Source: Fibrobacteria bacterium (GTDB taxonomy: Bacteria > Fibrobacterota > Fibrobacteria > UBA5070). From it: a stretch of DNA of 64,000 nucleotides. Each line of letters starts with the position of its first letter. The first letter of the stretch is position 1. The DNA is taken from the NCBI GenBank assembly GCA_020633825.1, contig JACKCV010000001.1:248001-312000 (forward strand), given 5' to 3'. Made by a program: the position numbers and the translations under genes. The notes under the pieces were generated by a model. The model saw only the letters and a list, made by a program, of their open reading frames with translations. It did not search any database and was not told the DNA's origin. Below, piece after piece: positions 9,096-18,115 of the stretch.

Positions 9096-9669
9096 ATTCA
9101 TCTGGGCGTTTCAATTGTTGAGAGTTATTCGACAAATTTCTGGCTGCCGATGGAGAGTGATCATAGGCTAAACCATCGACACAATCTTTCTACTTCTTGC
9201 GGCTAGAAGTATCGCCAAGCAAAAGCCTCTGAAGTATTCCATATCGATCGATCATGTATTTCTGAAGTAGAATGGGTGCCGAGATGGCTACTATACATGC
9301 AATGAAAGCTCCGAGTTCAAACGGGAGGTGATGGCGAATTCCAGATTGATAAATAGAAATGCGAATCGCGCTTTCAAATGTCGCATGAAACAAGTAGATC
9401 GACATGGTGGTGGTTCCAATTAAAAGAATGCTACGGCGCACAATTCCTGAACATATGCGATCAATCAGCAATGCCAAGCAAAAAATCAAGATTGTTCCGC
9501 CGGTGCCGGTTAGAACCAATGCTGCTCTGGAGATCAAGATTTCGTCAGAGTAGAAAGGAATGAATGGAACAAATGTTATGGCGAGACTGAGAACTGAAAT
9601 GAACGCCACGGAAATTGATGTCCATGTCTTTTGAGCATTCCGATAAAAGACTTCGCCAAGGATGCGTAT

Positions 9670-9709
9670 TTCGGCGAAAGCGACCGGCGTTTCGGCTGAA
9701 AGCGACCGG
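9670..9709. repeat. IS21 left-end binding-site repeats (two copies)
   Basis: Two direct copies of TTCGGC(T)GAAAGCGACCGG lie at 9670-9687 and 9691-9709. They match the array at the other end of the element in inverted orientation. In IS21 such repeats bind the IstA transposase. Confidence 0.85.
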
Positions 9710-9750
9710 TGTCCGCCGCAGGCCGGGAAGCCTCAGCGGGAGAAGGTAGA

Positions 9751-10494
9751 TCAGGCGGTCGGATTGATCCGGAATCGCCCCCTTCGTGAGGCCCCCTTCA
9801 GGTTGATCCGGTGGGCGTTGCACAGGAGCCTGTCGGTGATGGCCTCGGCGGCTCCTGCCTCTCCGAAGACCTCCGCCCACTGCTCGACAGGCACCTGGCT
9901 TGTGACGACCGTGGCACCCTCCATGGAGCGGTCCTCGACCACGTCGAACAGGATGTTCCGCTGTTCGCGGGTGAGGATGTCCGCCCCGAGGTCGTCCAGG
10001 ACCAGGAGCCTGGACTTGCGCAGCCGCTCGAGGGCCTTGGGGTAGGTTCCCAGGGTTCTCTCGGAGGCCATGGCGTCGAGAAAGACGCTCACCCGTGCGT
10101 AGGTCGCCTTCACCCCTCGCCGGCAGGCGAAGGCGGCGAGGGCGCAGGCCAGGTAGCTCTTGCCGGTGCCGGTCGGGCCGCTGACCAGGACGTTGTGCGC
10201 CTGCTCGATCCAGCGCCCGCTGGACAGTTCGCGCACGAGGTCCTTGGACAGGCCGCGCGAGGAGTCGTAGTCCAGCGACTCCAGGTTGGCCGTGGGGTAC
10301 TTCAACCGCGCCTTGCGCAGGAGCTCCTGGAGCCGACGGGTGGAGCGGTGGTCGTATTCGCTGTCGACCAGCGATGCCACGGCGTCCTTCCAGGCCATGG
10401 AGTGCCCGTTGGGATCGGCGGCGATTTCCTCCATGCGGCGGGCCATCTGGGCGAGCTTCATCTCCCGCAGGCGTGACAGGGTCATCTCTTCCAT
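9751..10494 (-). CDS. istB: IS21-family helper ATPase IstB
   Basis: A 247-aa AAA+ DnaC/IstB-type ATPase that assists IstA in target selection and strand transfer. The Walker A is VSGPTGTGKSYLA, the Walker B is LLVLDDLGAD, and the C-terminal arginine-bearing segment is TDRLLCNAHRINLKG. The ATG at 10494 lies 2 bp after the istA stop, which fits coupled translation; a longer upstream frame lies within istA and is a shadow. Confidence 0.95.
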   Translation of the reverse strand: MEEMTLSRLREMKLAQMARRMEEIAADPNGHSMAWKDAVASLVDSEYDHRSTRRLQELLRKARLKYPTANLESLDYDSSRGLSKDLVRELSSGRWIEQAHNVLVSGPTGTGKSYLACALAAFACRRGVKATYARVSVFLDAMASERTLGTYPKALERLRKSRLLVLDDLGADILTREQRNILFDVVEDRSMEGATVVTSQVPVEQWAEVFGEAGAAEAITDRLLCNAHRINLKGASRRGRFRINPTA

Positions 10495-10496
10495 GA

Positions 10497-12041
10497 TCAG
10501 GCCTCCTGCGCCCACAGGGACGATCCCTGCAGGTTCCCGTGGGTCACGATTCCGACGGATTCCGACTCCTTGGCCTCTCCCGCGCCCGATCGCAGCACCA
10601 GTTCGAACTGTCTGCAGGAGAGCAGGCTGTTGTCCATGGCGTAACGGGCGGCGCGTTCGGCACGCTCCGTGGAGGTCGCGTTCTCCGCCAATCGCAGGAG
10701 CCCCAGGCAGGCCCTCATGGCGGCGACCGGATTGGGCACCGCGTCGATGCGGGCGCGGATCATCGCCCTCGTGGACGGACCGATGTGGCCGGCCCGCCAC
10801 AGCATCCGCTCCAGATGCTCCGGCAACGCGTGGCGGTGGCGCTGGGGCATGTGGGCCTCCTGGATGGAGTGTCCGCCGGGGCGATGGATGCGCTGATGTA
10901 CGGCGACGCGTTCCTGGTCGAGATGGACCTCGACGGCGCCCACAGTGGCGCGCACGTCCACCACGCGCCCCACCAGGCCGTGCGGAACGCTGTACCAGTG
11001 CTTCTCGAACTCCACGCAGTAGTCGATTCCCACGCGCCGGCGCGACCACTGCTGGTGCTCCCAGGACGCCTCGGGTAGAGGTCGCGCCGCCGGCTTGTCC
11101 ACGGCCTCGAAGATCTCTCTTCGACACTTCCTGTCATACCCTTGCATGGGTGATGCGTTGATGCGGTCGACCTCCGCGCGCACCGCGGCGTTGAGTTCCT
11201 GGAGGCTGTGGAATTCGCGGTCGCGCAACACCGCCACGATGCGCTGTTGCACGATGCGCACGGCGTTCTCGACCTTGGCCTTGTCGCGCGGCTTGCGGGA
11301 ACGAGCCGGCACCGCCACCACCCCGTAGTGGCTGCACATCTCCACGTAGGTGCGGTTGAGCTCAGGGTCGTAGGTGTGAGCCTTGGTCACGGCGCTGCGC
11401 AGGCAGTCGGGCACCACCACCGATGGCGCGCACCCGAAGTACTCGAATCCCCGCACGTGGCCCATGGTCCAGTCTCCCATGCGCTGGCTGTCCTGGGCTT
11501 CGGCGTAGATCAGGTGGCTGGCACCCCAGGCCATGACGAACAGCTCCTTGGGAAACACCTCGCCGCTGACCGGATCGACGACCTCCAGGCGATCTCCGCT
11601 GTAGTCGACGAAGACCTTCTCGCCAGGCTTGTGCTCCTGGCGCATGACCAGGTCGGCTTCGCCCCGGTGGCTGTGGATGCGATCGCAGAACGTCGTGTAC
11701 CCCAACCCCTCCGGGTGGTCCTTGCGGTACTCCTCCCACAGAAGCTTGCGCGTGACGCCGGGGCGTGCGAGCTCCGCGACCATGTGGGCGATGTCGGGTT
11801 CGCGCGTCTTATGATCCAGTTGCGCCGATGCCCGTGGGTACAGGTGGGCCTCGAGGTCGCCGTCGTTGAACAGCAAGGCCTCCGACGGCGTCAGCCCGCT
11901 ACGTTCCAATCTTTCCAAAAGCTCCAGGAGGGTCGTCTTGCCGATCCCAAGGGCGGCGGCGGTGCGGGTGCGGCTCATGCCCTGCTCGAACACGAGCCGA
12001 AGGGCCTCTCGAATGCGTCTCATCGATGTCCTGCCTCTCAA
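10497..12041 (-). CDS. istA: IS21-family transposase IstA
   Basis: A 514-aa DDE transposase. N-terminal HTH modules (EQGMSRTRTAAALGIGKTTL) precede the rve-type catalytic core with Asp in KVFVDYSGDRL, Asp in VVVPDCLRSAV and Glu in RDKAKVENAVRIVQQR. A beta-barrel C-terminal part follows. I keep the TTG start at 12041 because AAGGAGG lies 8-9 nt upstream; ATG 12023 is the alternative. Frame intact. Confidence 0.95.
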   Translation of the reverse strand: MRGRTSMRRIREALRLVFEQGMSRTRTAAALGIGKTTLLELLERLERSGLTPSEALLFNDGDLEAHLYPRASAQLDHKTREPDIAHMVAELARPGVTRKLLWEEYRKDHPEGLGYTTFCDRIHSHRGEADLVMRQEHKPGEKVFVDYSGDRLEVVDPVSGEVFPKELFVMAWGASHLIYAEAQDSQRMGDWTMGHVRGFEYFGCAPSVVVPDCLRSAVTKAHTYDPELNRTYVEMCSHYGVVAVPARSRKPRDKAKVENAVRIVQQRIVAVLRDREFHSLQELNAAVRAEVDRINASPMQGYDRKCRREIFEAVDKPAARPLPEASWEHQQWSRRRVGIDYCVEFEKHWYSVPHGLVGRVVDVRATVGAVEVHLDQERVAVHQRIHRPGGHSIQEAHMPQRHRHALPEHLERMLWRAGHIGPSTRAMIRARIDAVPNPVAAMRACLGLLRLAENATSTERAERAARYAMDNSLLSCRQFELVLRSGAGEAKESESVGIVTHGNLQGSSLWAQEA

Positions 12042-12138
12042 GTCCTGCTCCTCCTTGGTGGTGACGGAGCAAGGATGTGAAAGGCTCCCGACCCACGCCT
12101 CGGGCGCTCCGAGTCAGGCGGACGTGACCAACGAAATG

Positions 12139-12229
12139 CCGGTCGCTTTCGGGCGAAACCGACCGGTCGGTTTCGATCGGAACGGACCGGTCGCTTTGCG
12201 CCGGAATCTACCGGTCGCTTTCAGCCGAA
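12139..12229. repeat. IS21 right-end binding-site repeats (four copies)
   Basis: Four spaced copies of CCGGTCG(C/G)TTT followed by a GAA-like end begin at about 12139, 12164, 12188 and 12211, at 23-25 bp intervals. They are inverted relative to the two left-end copies. The extra copies make the istA-proximal end longer, consistent with asymmetric IstA binding arrays. Confidence 0.8.
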
Positions 12230-12809
12230 TTTTGCACCAAGGACGAAGAAAGGGTAGTACATGAAAATTTGATCGAATAGTGTTTGCGTTTTTGGTGTGA
12301 AAAGGTAGAGCGCGGTGGCGACACAGAACAGTGCCGAAGGCGGAAGTCGTTTACGAAGTAGAGAGTGGAGGAAGGTCATGATGAACAACGCGGGCAAAAA
12401 CCACAATAATGGAGCAAAGGACTGCATTGGATTGATTATGAGTAACAGAAGCGCACTCAAGTCAACAGGGTGTTCCAATTGAACTCGAAGACCTGCAACC
12501 AATTTAAGCAAGAAGAAGATGCAAGAAAGTGTTGCAAAAGGGGTTAACAATCGAATGGAACGAGACTCAAGCAGGACCTTCCAGGGCTTGTTTCGAAAAA
12601 CTGAACCGGAAATTACGAAGAGCGAGGGAAGTCTGAAGTAATGAATCCACTCTCCCAGTTGCACCCAATAGGATGGAGCATCACTGGGTTGATAATGAAC
12701 AACCGCGACCAAAACAATTGATAAAGCTCGAGCAATGTCAAGCTATTCAAGCCGTTTATTAAGGGGAGAGTTACTCATGGATGCCTCGGGATGCTATTCT
12801 AAAAGCAAA

Positions 12810-14000
12810 TTAGCTGTGAAGTTTCTTCGACCGTTTAAGTGTTCCCATCAATTGTCTGAGTCCGCTGGAAAATTCTGTAAAACGGTAGGAGCCGGCACCA
12901 AACACACCGCGAAAGCGGGGTTTGAAACCTCCTCCTAAAGTCCAACCGATCCATCTGTAGCGGGCAAAAATGCGGCGCTGGGCTTGAAACTTCTGGATGG
13001 TCTCCAAGTATTCGCGGTTCCTTTGGCCAACCAATTCAATGGCGCCTTCAGTGATCCAGGAATGGAAGAGCGAATGGCATTCTTTGGTGCGTACCAGAAC
13101 GAGACTTTCTCCCTCACGGTCGTGAAAGTCAGGATACCCATCCTGGGTTTCCCAGGCATCCCCCACGGAAAAATCTGCCTGCAATCCAATGCCATCGGGG
13201 CAAATCTTGCACCGTGGATGAAGAAATCTGTTTAGTGTAGAGCCCCAGGAGTCCGAATAGGAAGTGGAAACGCTTTCTCCAAGTTCATTCCAGGCGATGA
13301 ATTTTCCGGGCCATCCATCCCCACGGTATTTGACTTTTGAGGTGTCTCCTGACAACCCAAGCTTTTTCACAAGAGCTATGGTGCCTTCTCGGGAAGGCAT
13401 CCCCGCACAGAAGATCGCGATGGTGAAGGGAATCTTTGATTTCCAGCGGGGGTCGGTTGCTTGAAGATTCCGGAGTCCAGAAATATCACAAGGTTTCCCG
13501 ACGAGCAGGTATTTGGCACTGGTTTGAAGAAGCTCTGGGGTAAGGACCTGCAAAGAGGATGCTGGGGCATACCGTGAGGAAGCCCCCGATTCGATCTGCT
13601 CGAGGGTGGTAGAGATCACGGCACGGTTCAGAAAAGGATCAGACGAGTCTGAGACCACATGGATTACGCCATCAACAAGCCCGTGGAGCAGAAACTGCCG
13701 AGCCAATTCGGTGACAATGCCTCCGGAAGAGCCATTTTGCCGGACACCCTTGTGGGTAGAATGTGCTACAACAATCTCCTCGGTATACCCCCAGAGGGGA
13801 TCTGAACCAGGTGTTGCGGGAAGATCGACCAGGACTCCTGGGCAGATTTGTTCTGTTGCGATGGAGGCATTGTGTGGATGGCTTCCTGTGGGGATTAAAA
13901 AGCCGTCGGAATTCCACTCAAGTTTTTCAGCATGCCCTTGCGCGACACAAAGGCCGCAACCTAGACAGAGATTCTTGGAAGTAATGTCTTGGGGGTTCAT
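12810..14000 (-). CDS. FrhB/FdhB-like (coenzyme F420 hydrogenase beta-subunit family) iron-sulfur protein of a polysaccharide locus
   Basis: A 396-aa protein with an N-terminal cysteine cluster NLCLGCGLCVAQGHAEKL and ICPG, then the FrhB_FdhB N- and C-terminal domains (SSGGIVTELARQFL; LLVGKPCDISGLRN; PRCKICPDGIGLQADFSVGD). Members in exopolysaccharide clusters are usually paired with pyruvyl transferase-like genes, as here. They are presumed flavin/Fe-S oxidoreductases of unknown substrate; involvement of F420 itself is not implied. The start is set at ATG 14000, overlapping the Wzy stop. The 51 extra upstream codons lie in the previous gene. Confidence 0.85.
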   Translation of the reverse strand: MNPQDITSKNLCLGCGLCVAQGHAEKLEWNSDGFLIPTGSHPHNASIATEQICPGVLVDLPATPGSDPLWGYTEEIVVAHSTHKGVRQNGSSGGIVTELARQFLLHGLVDGVIHVVSDSSDPFLNRAVISTTLEQIESGASSRYAPASSLQVLTPELLQTSAKYLLVGKPCDISGLRNLQATDPRWKSKIPFTIAIFCAGMPSREGTIALVKKLGLSGDTSKVKYRGDGWPGKFIAWNELGESVSTSYSDSWGSTLNRFLHPRCKICPDGIGLQADFSVGDAWETQDGYPDFHDREGESLVLVRTKECHSLFHSWITEGAIELVGQRNREYLETIQKFQAQRRIFARYRWIGWTLGGGFKPRFRGVFGAGSYRFTEFSSGLRQLMGTLKRSKKLHS

Positions 14001-15337
14001 ATTGCTCCAGATAGGAATTTCGGCTGGTAATTTTGTATTCGAATTGAAAAAGCCAGGGCCGAAAACGAGAGAGCTGTGCTTCCCAATGGGCCGGTGCCAA
14101 CTTGATAAGTGACAAACAGAACCAAAATCACAATTGGATAATTCGAGGTCCATTTTCTGTTCGATGCCAGAGAAACCATGGCAATGGACCAGTAAAAATA
14201 AAAAATGGAAAACAGGCCTAGATAGCCTGCCTCGATGGGGACGGAAAAAAGAATGCTTTCAAAGCCCGCAAAGTCTTCTTCGACACCTTCTGTATTTCCT
14301 TCTTCATTGACATGGAAATTCATGTTTTCAAGGATGTAATTCAATCCGTGGCCAAGAATTGGGCGTTGCATGGCTACACGAGTACTTGCGGAAAGTTGGT
14401 TTAGCCTCATTTCCACACTGGATCCTTTAACCGACTGTTCCTTGTTGAACATTCGCAATGTCTGGCCAACAAGATCATCTTCTCCCCCGGAGGTCAACGC
14501 CAACGCACCCATGGAGAAGACTACAAGCAAGGCGACTTTGAGGACACGAGACATGCCCACCACCTTGGTGAACAGGAACCCGTACCCTAGGGCACAGATC
14601 CACAACAACATCGGCAATCGGGAGTTGGCCAGCATCACTGCATACCCCGAAAGGGCCGCCATGATCGCAGCTAGCCAAGGCGAAATGAGTTTTTTTTCGA
14701 GCATTTGGATGGTCAACACCAGAGCCCACCCGGCGAAGAGCGCAAAATCCATTGGGTGAGCAAAGAATCCGCTGACTCGAAACCGCTCGTTGGCGGTCAT
14801 GTAAATGTTGGCGATGTCGGGGGCGGGACTAAATTCCGAAATTTTCAGATGATAGAGGTTCTTACCGATGATCTTGCAGGCAAATGCATAGGCTACCGAC
14901 GCACTGAGGCCCCAGAAAAGAAAGCCTGATGCGCGGCGAAGCGATTTGATTTGTAGCGCATCATTGAGCATGAATGGGAATGCTGCGGAAAACATGAACC
15001 AATGCATGATGGGACGGGTCAATTTATTGGAAAGCGCCAATCTGGAATCCACGAAACAAATCAAAAACCCGACACATCCATAAAGGATGTTGGCCTTCAT
15101 GGTTTTCAGCTTCAAAAAGGACATCGAAAGGCCAGTTTCCAGGAATACCGATAAAAAATATCCAAAAGAGAACAAGACATGGCTGTAGATATTCACCGGC
15201 CGAATGACGGCGGTCATGTTTACAGGAAATAAAATTTGGGACAGAACAAACAGTGCGAATCGGTGGGGGCCACGTGCCCGAAGCATGAGCACAAAAACCA
15301 GGTATGCGCAAATGTGAATCCAAGTCAAAAGGACCAC
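13997..15337 (-). CDS. O-antigen polymerase/ligase-like membrane protein (Wzy type)
   Basis: A 446-aa multi-pass membrane protein with roughly ten or more hydrophobic segments and a long central periplasmic loop containing RMFNKEQSVKGSSVEMRLNQ and RPILGHGLN, features of Wzy/WaaL proteins. Sequence conservation in this group is weak, so the call rests on topology, the loop motif and its place between Wzx and other assembly genes. It overlaps Wzx at its start and the FrhB-like gene at its end. Confidence 0.8.
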   Translation of the reverse strand: MVLLTWIHICAYLVFVLMLRARGPHRFALFVLSQILFPVNMTAVIRPVNIYSHVLFSFGYFLSVFLETGLSMSFLKLKTMKANILYGCVGFLICFVDSRLALSNKLTRPIMHWFMFSAAFPFMLNDALQIKSLRRASGFLFWGLSASVAYAFACKIIGKNLYHLKISEFSPAPDIANIYMTANERFRVSGFFAHPMDFALFAGWALVLTIQMLEKKLISPWLAAIMAALSGYAVMLANSRLPMLLWICALGYGFLFTKVVGMSRVLKVALLVVFSMGALALTSGGEDDLVGQTLRMFNKEQSVKGSSVEMRLNQLSASTRVAMQRPILGHGLNYILENMNFHVNEEGNTEGVEEDFAGFESILFSVPIEAGYLGLFSIFYFYWSIAMVSLASNRKWTSNYPIVILVLFVTYQVGTGPLGSTALSFSALAFSIRIQNYQPKFLSGAI

Positions 15338-16836
15338 CTACCCTTGATTTTAACGAACTTCTTGCCCATCTGGGAATGTTCCAAGAGACTTTTTAGGGGG
15401 GCGTCGGACCAAATTTCAATCCCGAGGTAGGCGGAGAATACTGACAACGCCAGAACGCCGGTCCAAAGAGATGCCCATTTCAGGATTTCCACGAGGTAAT
15501 ATTGAACACTCAGAATACTCAGGCAAAAGGCAAGAGGGGCAAGGAAATACCTTAGGTATTGGCTCCGTTGGACAACTCCTTGTCTTGGTGAATAGTACAC
15601 GTAATAGAACGATATTTGCAAAAAAGCATAAATGGCATATCCCCAAACGGCTGAGGATACGCCAAAATGACTCGCAAGGCCATAAGTCACGCCCAAGGAC
15701 AAGATGCATGAAACCAGAGAGAAATACAGCAGGGTGATCGGGTAGGAGTCGAGGATCGCAATGGAACTGAGAATGGCGGCGTGCCCCGTCAGGACGGTGA
15801 GACTCCAGATGGAAAGGTCCAGCCACAAATGGACATAGGACTCACCCAAATACACCATGAGAATATCGCGTGAGAACGCCGCGATGGCGCCGCAGGTGAA
15901 TAGATACCCGTACAATAGGATTTTCGTGCCCTGCTTTGCGAATTCTCCAACCCGGACCATTCGCCGTTCGGCAATCAGCCGAGAAACTTCGGGATAGATG
16001 GCATTGAACAGGCTTCCACCCACCAAAACAACCAGTGTGGCGATTTGCTGGATCACCCTGTAATCGGTGACGGACTGGATTCCCGATTGGTTCGCCAACA
16101 GGAAGGGGCGCGCATTGTTCGCCAGGGATTGGACCAGCGCGATGGCTAGCATGATCCCCGAGGTGGCCAAGGCCGGTGCGAAGGTCGAGCGATCCCATTT
16201 CCATCCCAATGTCGCGCCTTCAACGTTGTCCAAACACCACCGAACTCGGATCGCGATCGGGATGGTCAGTGCAATCAAGGTCGCAGCATAGTATGTCTGG
16301 ATCGTCCAACCGAAGTTGATGGCGGCAAGAGCGAGCAAAAACGAGCCGGAGGAGGCCAGAAGGCTGTTTCGTTCATCCCATCCAAGCCTTCCGGCAGCCA
16401 TGACCATCTGTCTGAAAATCGCGAAGGTCCAGTTGAGGAGGGAGTAGGCTCCCATGGCCCCGAGCATGCAGCGGAATGAGAAGGATTGATCCGGGTCAAG
16501 ACCGAACCAGGAGTCGCAGAACGATCCGATCAGCGTCAGTACCAGGATATTCACGGCGCCAATACCGGTATAGAGCGCCATTCCGGAATGGACGATACGC
16601 CCGGTGCGCTCCGAGTCCTTCTGTCCAAGACTCTCGGAAAGAAGCTTAATGGCACCGACATTCATCCCGAAATCGGCGATTTGCAGAAAGATGTTGATGG
16701 AGGATGCCAGTGCGGTCAGTCCGAAGTCGGACTTGCCATAGTGGTGGAGCACCAGCGGAACAGAGACGAATCGGAAAATGGCATCAAGCAATTTCCCGAA
16801 GGCACTCCAAAGGAAGTTGCCCGCCAGCCGTTTCAC
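15325..16836 (-). CDS. Wzx-type polysaccharide flippase
   Basis: A 503-aa MOP-superfamily flippase starting MKRLAGNFLWSAFGKLLDAI and followed by LVLHHYGKSDFGL, typical of Wzx/RfbX N termini, with about 12-14 membrane segments. This is a second flippase, besides the one at the left edge of the window, so two distinct repeat-unit pathways or an exchanged module may be present. It overlaps the downstream Wzy gene. Confidence 0.88.
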   Translation of the reverse strand: MKRLAGNFLWSAFGKLLDAIFRFVSVPLVLHHYGKSDFGLTALASSINIFLQIADFGMNVGAIKLLSESLGQKDSERTGRIVHSGMALYTGIGAVNILVLTLIGSFCDSWFGLDPDQSFSFRCMLGAMGAYSLLNWTFAIFRQMVMAAGRLGWDERNSLLASSGSFLLALAAINFGWTIQTYYAATLIALTIPIAIRVRWCLDNVEGATLGWKWDRSTFAPALATSGIMLAIALVQSLANNARPFLLANQSGIQSVTDYRVIQQIATLVVLVGGSLFNAIYPEVSRLIAERRMVRVGEFAKQGTKILLYGYLFTCGAIAAFSRDILMVYLGESYVHLWLDLSIWSLTVLTGHAAILSSIAILDSYPITLLYFSLVSCILSLGVTYGLASHFGVSSAVWGYAIYAFLQISFYYVYYSPRQGVVQRSQYLRYFLAPLAFCLSILSVQYYLVEILKWASLWTGVLALSVFSAYLGIEIWSDAPLKSLLEHSQMGKKFVKIKGRWSF

Positions 16837-16870
16837 GCAACGACCTCTCGCTCTCCGGAGCGACCGTGAA

Positions 16871-18082
16871 TCACGGATTCCCCAGGCAGGTTTCGATCCG
16901 TTTGGACAGAATGTCGAGGCGCGGGGAGATCACTTCCTCGCGAGAAACCTCGATGGCTTTGGCCATTTCGAAACGGTCATCGATGCCTTTGAGGACTTTT
17001 TCCACGACCGTGTCGGCGGAATCCACGCAAAGATCGGCCAGCCATGGATAGCGGAGGGTTTCTTGGAAGAGTCCGTTGAATTTGCGACTGTAGGCCATAG
17101 GAACCACAGGGACTCCTGCCGAGAACGCACCAATGCAGGAATGCATTCTGGCCCCGGAAAACACGTCCATCCCGCTGATATAGGATTTCGCTTCGCATGG
17201 ATCCTTGAATCGAGGTGCCACGTGCACACGGTCGGAGGAGAGCTCCTTGGCCAGATCCTGACACACCCGGTAATCGTCTTCGACCGGAAACCTCTCCGAA
17301 AGGACGTGACCCAGGAGATGGAGTTCCATATCCGATGTTTCCAGGATCTTGGCCGAGATCCGGCGGACGATTTCCTGGTAATCCCCGGCGAGGTTGAACT
17401 GGTTCTTGCCGGTATAACCCCCGTTCCATAGAAGACCGGAAACGTTCAGACCGAAGCGGATGGGGCCGGTGGAGCGGGGGCTCTGTTCGAAAGGAAGGAG
17501 GAACGCGAGGTCGACGATCTCTTCGCATGCACCGGGGCCAAGGAGGGATTCGGCCACTGCCGCCGATTGGCGGTCGCGGGCGAAGATGACCTCCATGTTC
17601 TCCATGGCCGACTTGGCGCGTTCCCGAACTTCCTCTGCGGCGAAGGGGCCGATGGTTTGCGGCATTAGGACCTGTTTCCTGCCCCAACGCGACAGGAACT
17701 TCTTGGTCGCCACCAGGCGATCGAACCGCGGAACGCCGTAGATGTCGGAGAAACTGTCCCCCTCGCCCACGTCGAGGACCAGATCCATGCGAGGAAGATC
17801 GAGCAATCCTGCGGAGGGGCGAAGAATTCCTTTGAGGTAGGTCTTCCAGCGGGTCAGGTCGAGATAGCCATGCGTGGTGGCTGGCAAGTCGCCTCCAGGG
17901 AGGGACAGCGTGATCCTGCCATTTCCGTTGGCGCAGAAGAAGTGGAGGTCCAGATCCCAGTCGCGCCGGGAGGCGATCACCTGCAGCAGAGATGCGGTCG
18001 ACCAGGAGAGAGCCGAAACACCAAGGTTTTCAGAGGCTGGGGCAGCCCAGATGATTCCGACTTTTTTCCGGATTCGCGACAT
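16871..18082 (-). CDS. Polysaccharide pyruvyl transferase family protein
   Basis: A 403-aa protein of the PS_pyruv_trans family, which transfers pyruvate ketals from PEP to sugars or belongs to related uncharacterised branches. Recognisable parts are an N-terminal glycine-containing segment GIIWAAPASENLG, VLDVGEGDSFSDIYG, VLMPQTIGPF, and the C-terminal FSGARMHSCIGAFSAGVPVVPMAYSRKFNG, the most conserved stretch of the family. The start is chosen at ATG 18082; the preceding eight codons overlap the region just after Wzc without a ribosome site. Confidence 0.88.
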   Translation of the reverse strand: MSRIRKKVGIIWAAPASENLGVSALSWSTASLLQVIASRRDWDLDLHFFCANGNGRITLSLPGGDLPATTHGYLDLTRWKTYLKGILRPSAGLLDLPRMDLVLDVGEGDSFSDIYGVPRFDRLVATKKFLSRWGRKQVLMPQTIGPFAAEEVRERAKSAMENMEVIFARDRQSAAVAESLLGPGACEEIVDLAFLLPFEQSPRSTGPIRFGLNVSGLLWNGGYTGKNQFNLAGDYQEIVRRISAKILETSDMELHLLGHVLSERFPVEDDYRVCQDLAKELSSDRVHVAPRFKDPCEAKSYISGMDVFSGARMHSCIGAFSAGVPVVPMAYSRKFNGLFQETLRYPWLADLCVDSADTVVEKVLKGIDDRFEMAKAIEVSREEVISPRLDILSKRIETCLGNP

Positions 18083-18115
18083 TGCTGGTCTCCTTTTGGC
18101 AATCACCGAAAGGTG

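Larger units (their letters stand above)
9663..12236 (-). mobile_element. IS21-family insertion sequence, complete
   Basis: The element is 2574 bp with istA and istB in the usual order on the minus strand. Its ends read TGCGTATTTCGGCGAAAGCG on the left and TGCAAAATTCGGCTGAAAGC on the complement of the right. It is flanked by a perfect 7-bp duplication CCAAGGA (9656-9662 and 12237-12243), within the 4-8 bp range of the family. Both ends carry several copies of a roughly 19-bp repeat with core AAAGCGACCGG, the expected transposase-binding arrays. It interrupts the acyltransferase gene. Confidence 0.97.
9190..12778 (-). pseudogene. Acyltransferase 3 (OafA/NolL-like), disrupted by IS21 and by an amber codon
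   Basis: This is a membrane O-acetyltransferase-type gene in two pieces. The N-terminal part (12237-12778) encodes LDIARALSIVLVAVVHYQP and RLPSLFVISGSVF. The C-terminal part (9190-9655) encodes membrane segments ending RLLLGDTSSRKK. Removing the IS21 element (9663-12236) and one 7-bp target duplication restores one uninterrupted frame of 336 codons (FVLG joined to EVFYRNAQK). The predicted ATG at 12778 is followed at codon 12 by TAG (12743-12745), where the family normally has an aromatic residue before the (I/L)DIAR motif; a TGG to TAG change is the simplest explanation. The gene is therefore inactivated twice. It sits 31 bp after the FrhB-like gene, as the next operon member. Confidence 0.9.

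Noticed and set aside
9190..9609. Free-standing 139-aa membrane protein
   Set aside because: It is the C-terminal fragment of the acyltransferase split by IS21; the frame joins exactly to 12237-12778.
12139..12229. Possible CRISPR-like array
   Set aside because: The spaced repeats are IS21 terminal transposase-binding sites, degenerate and matched in inverted orientation at the other end of the element.
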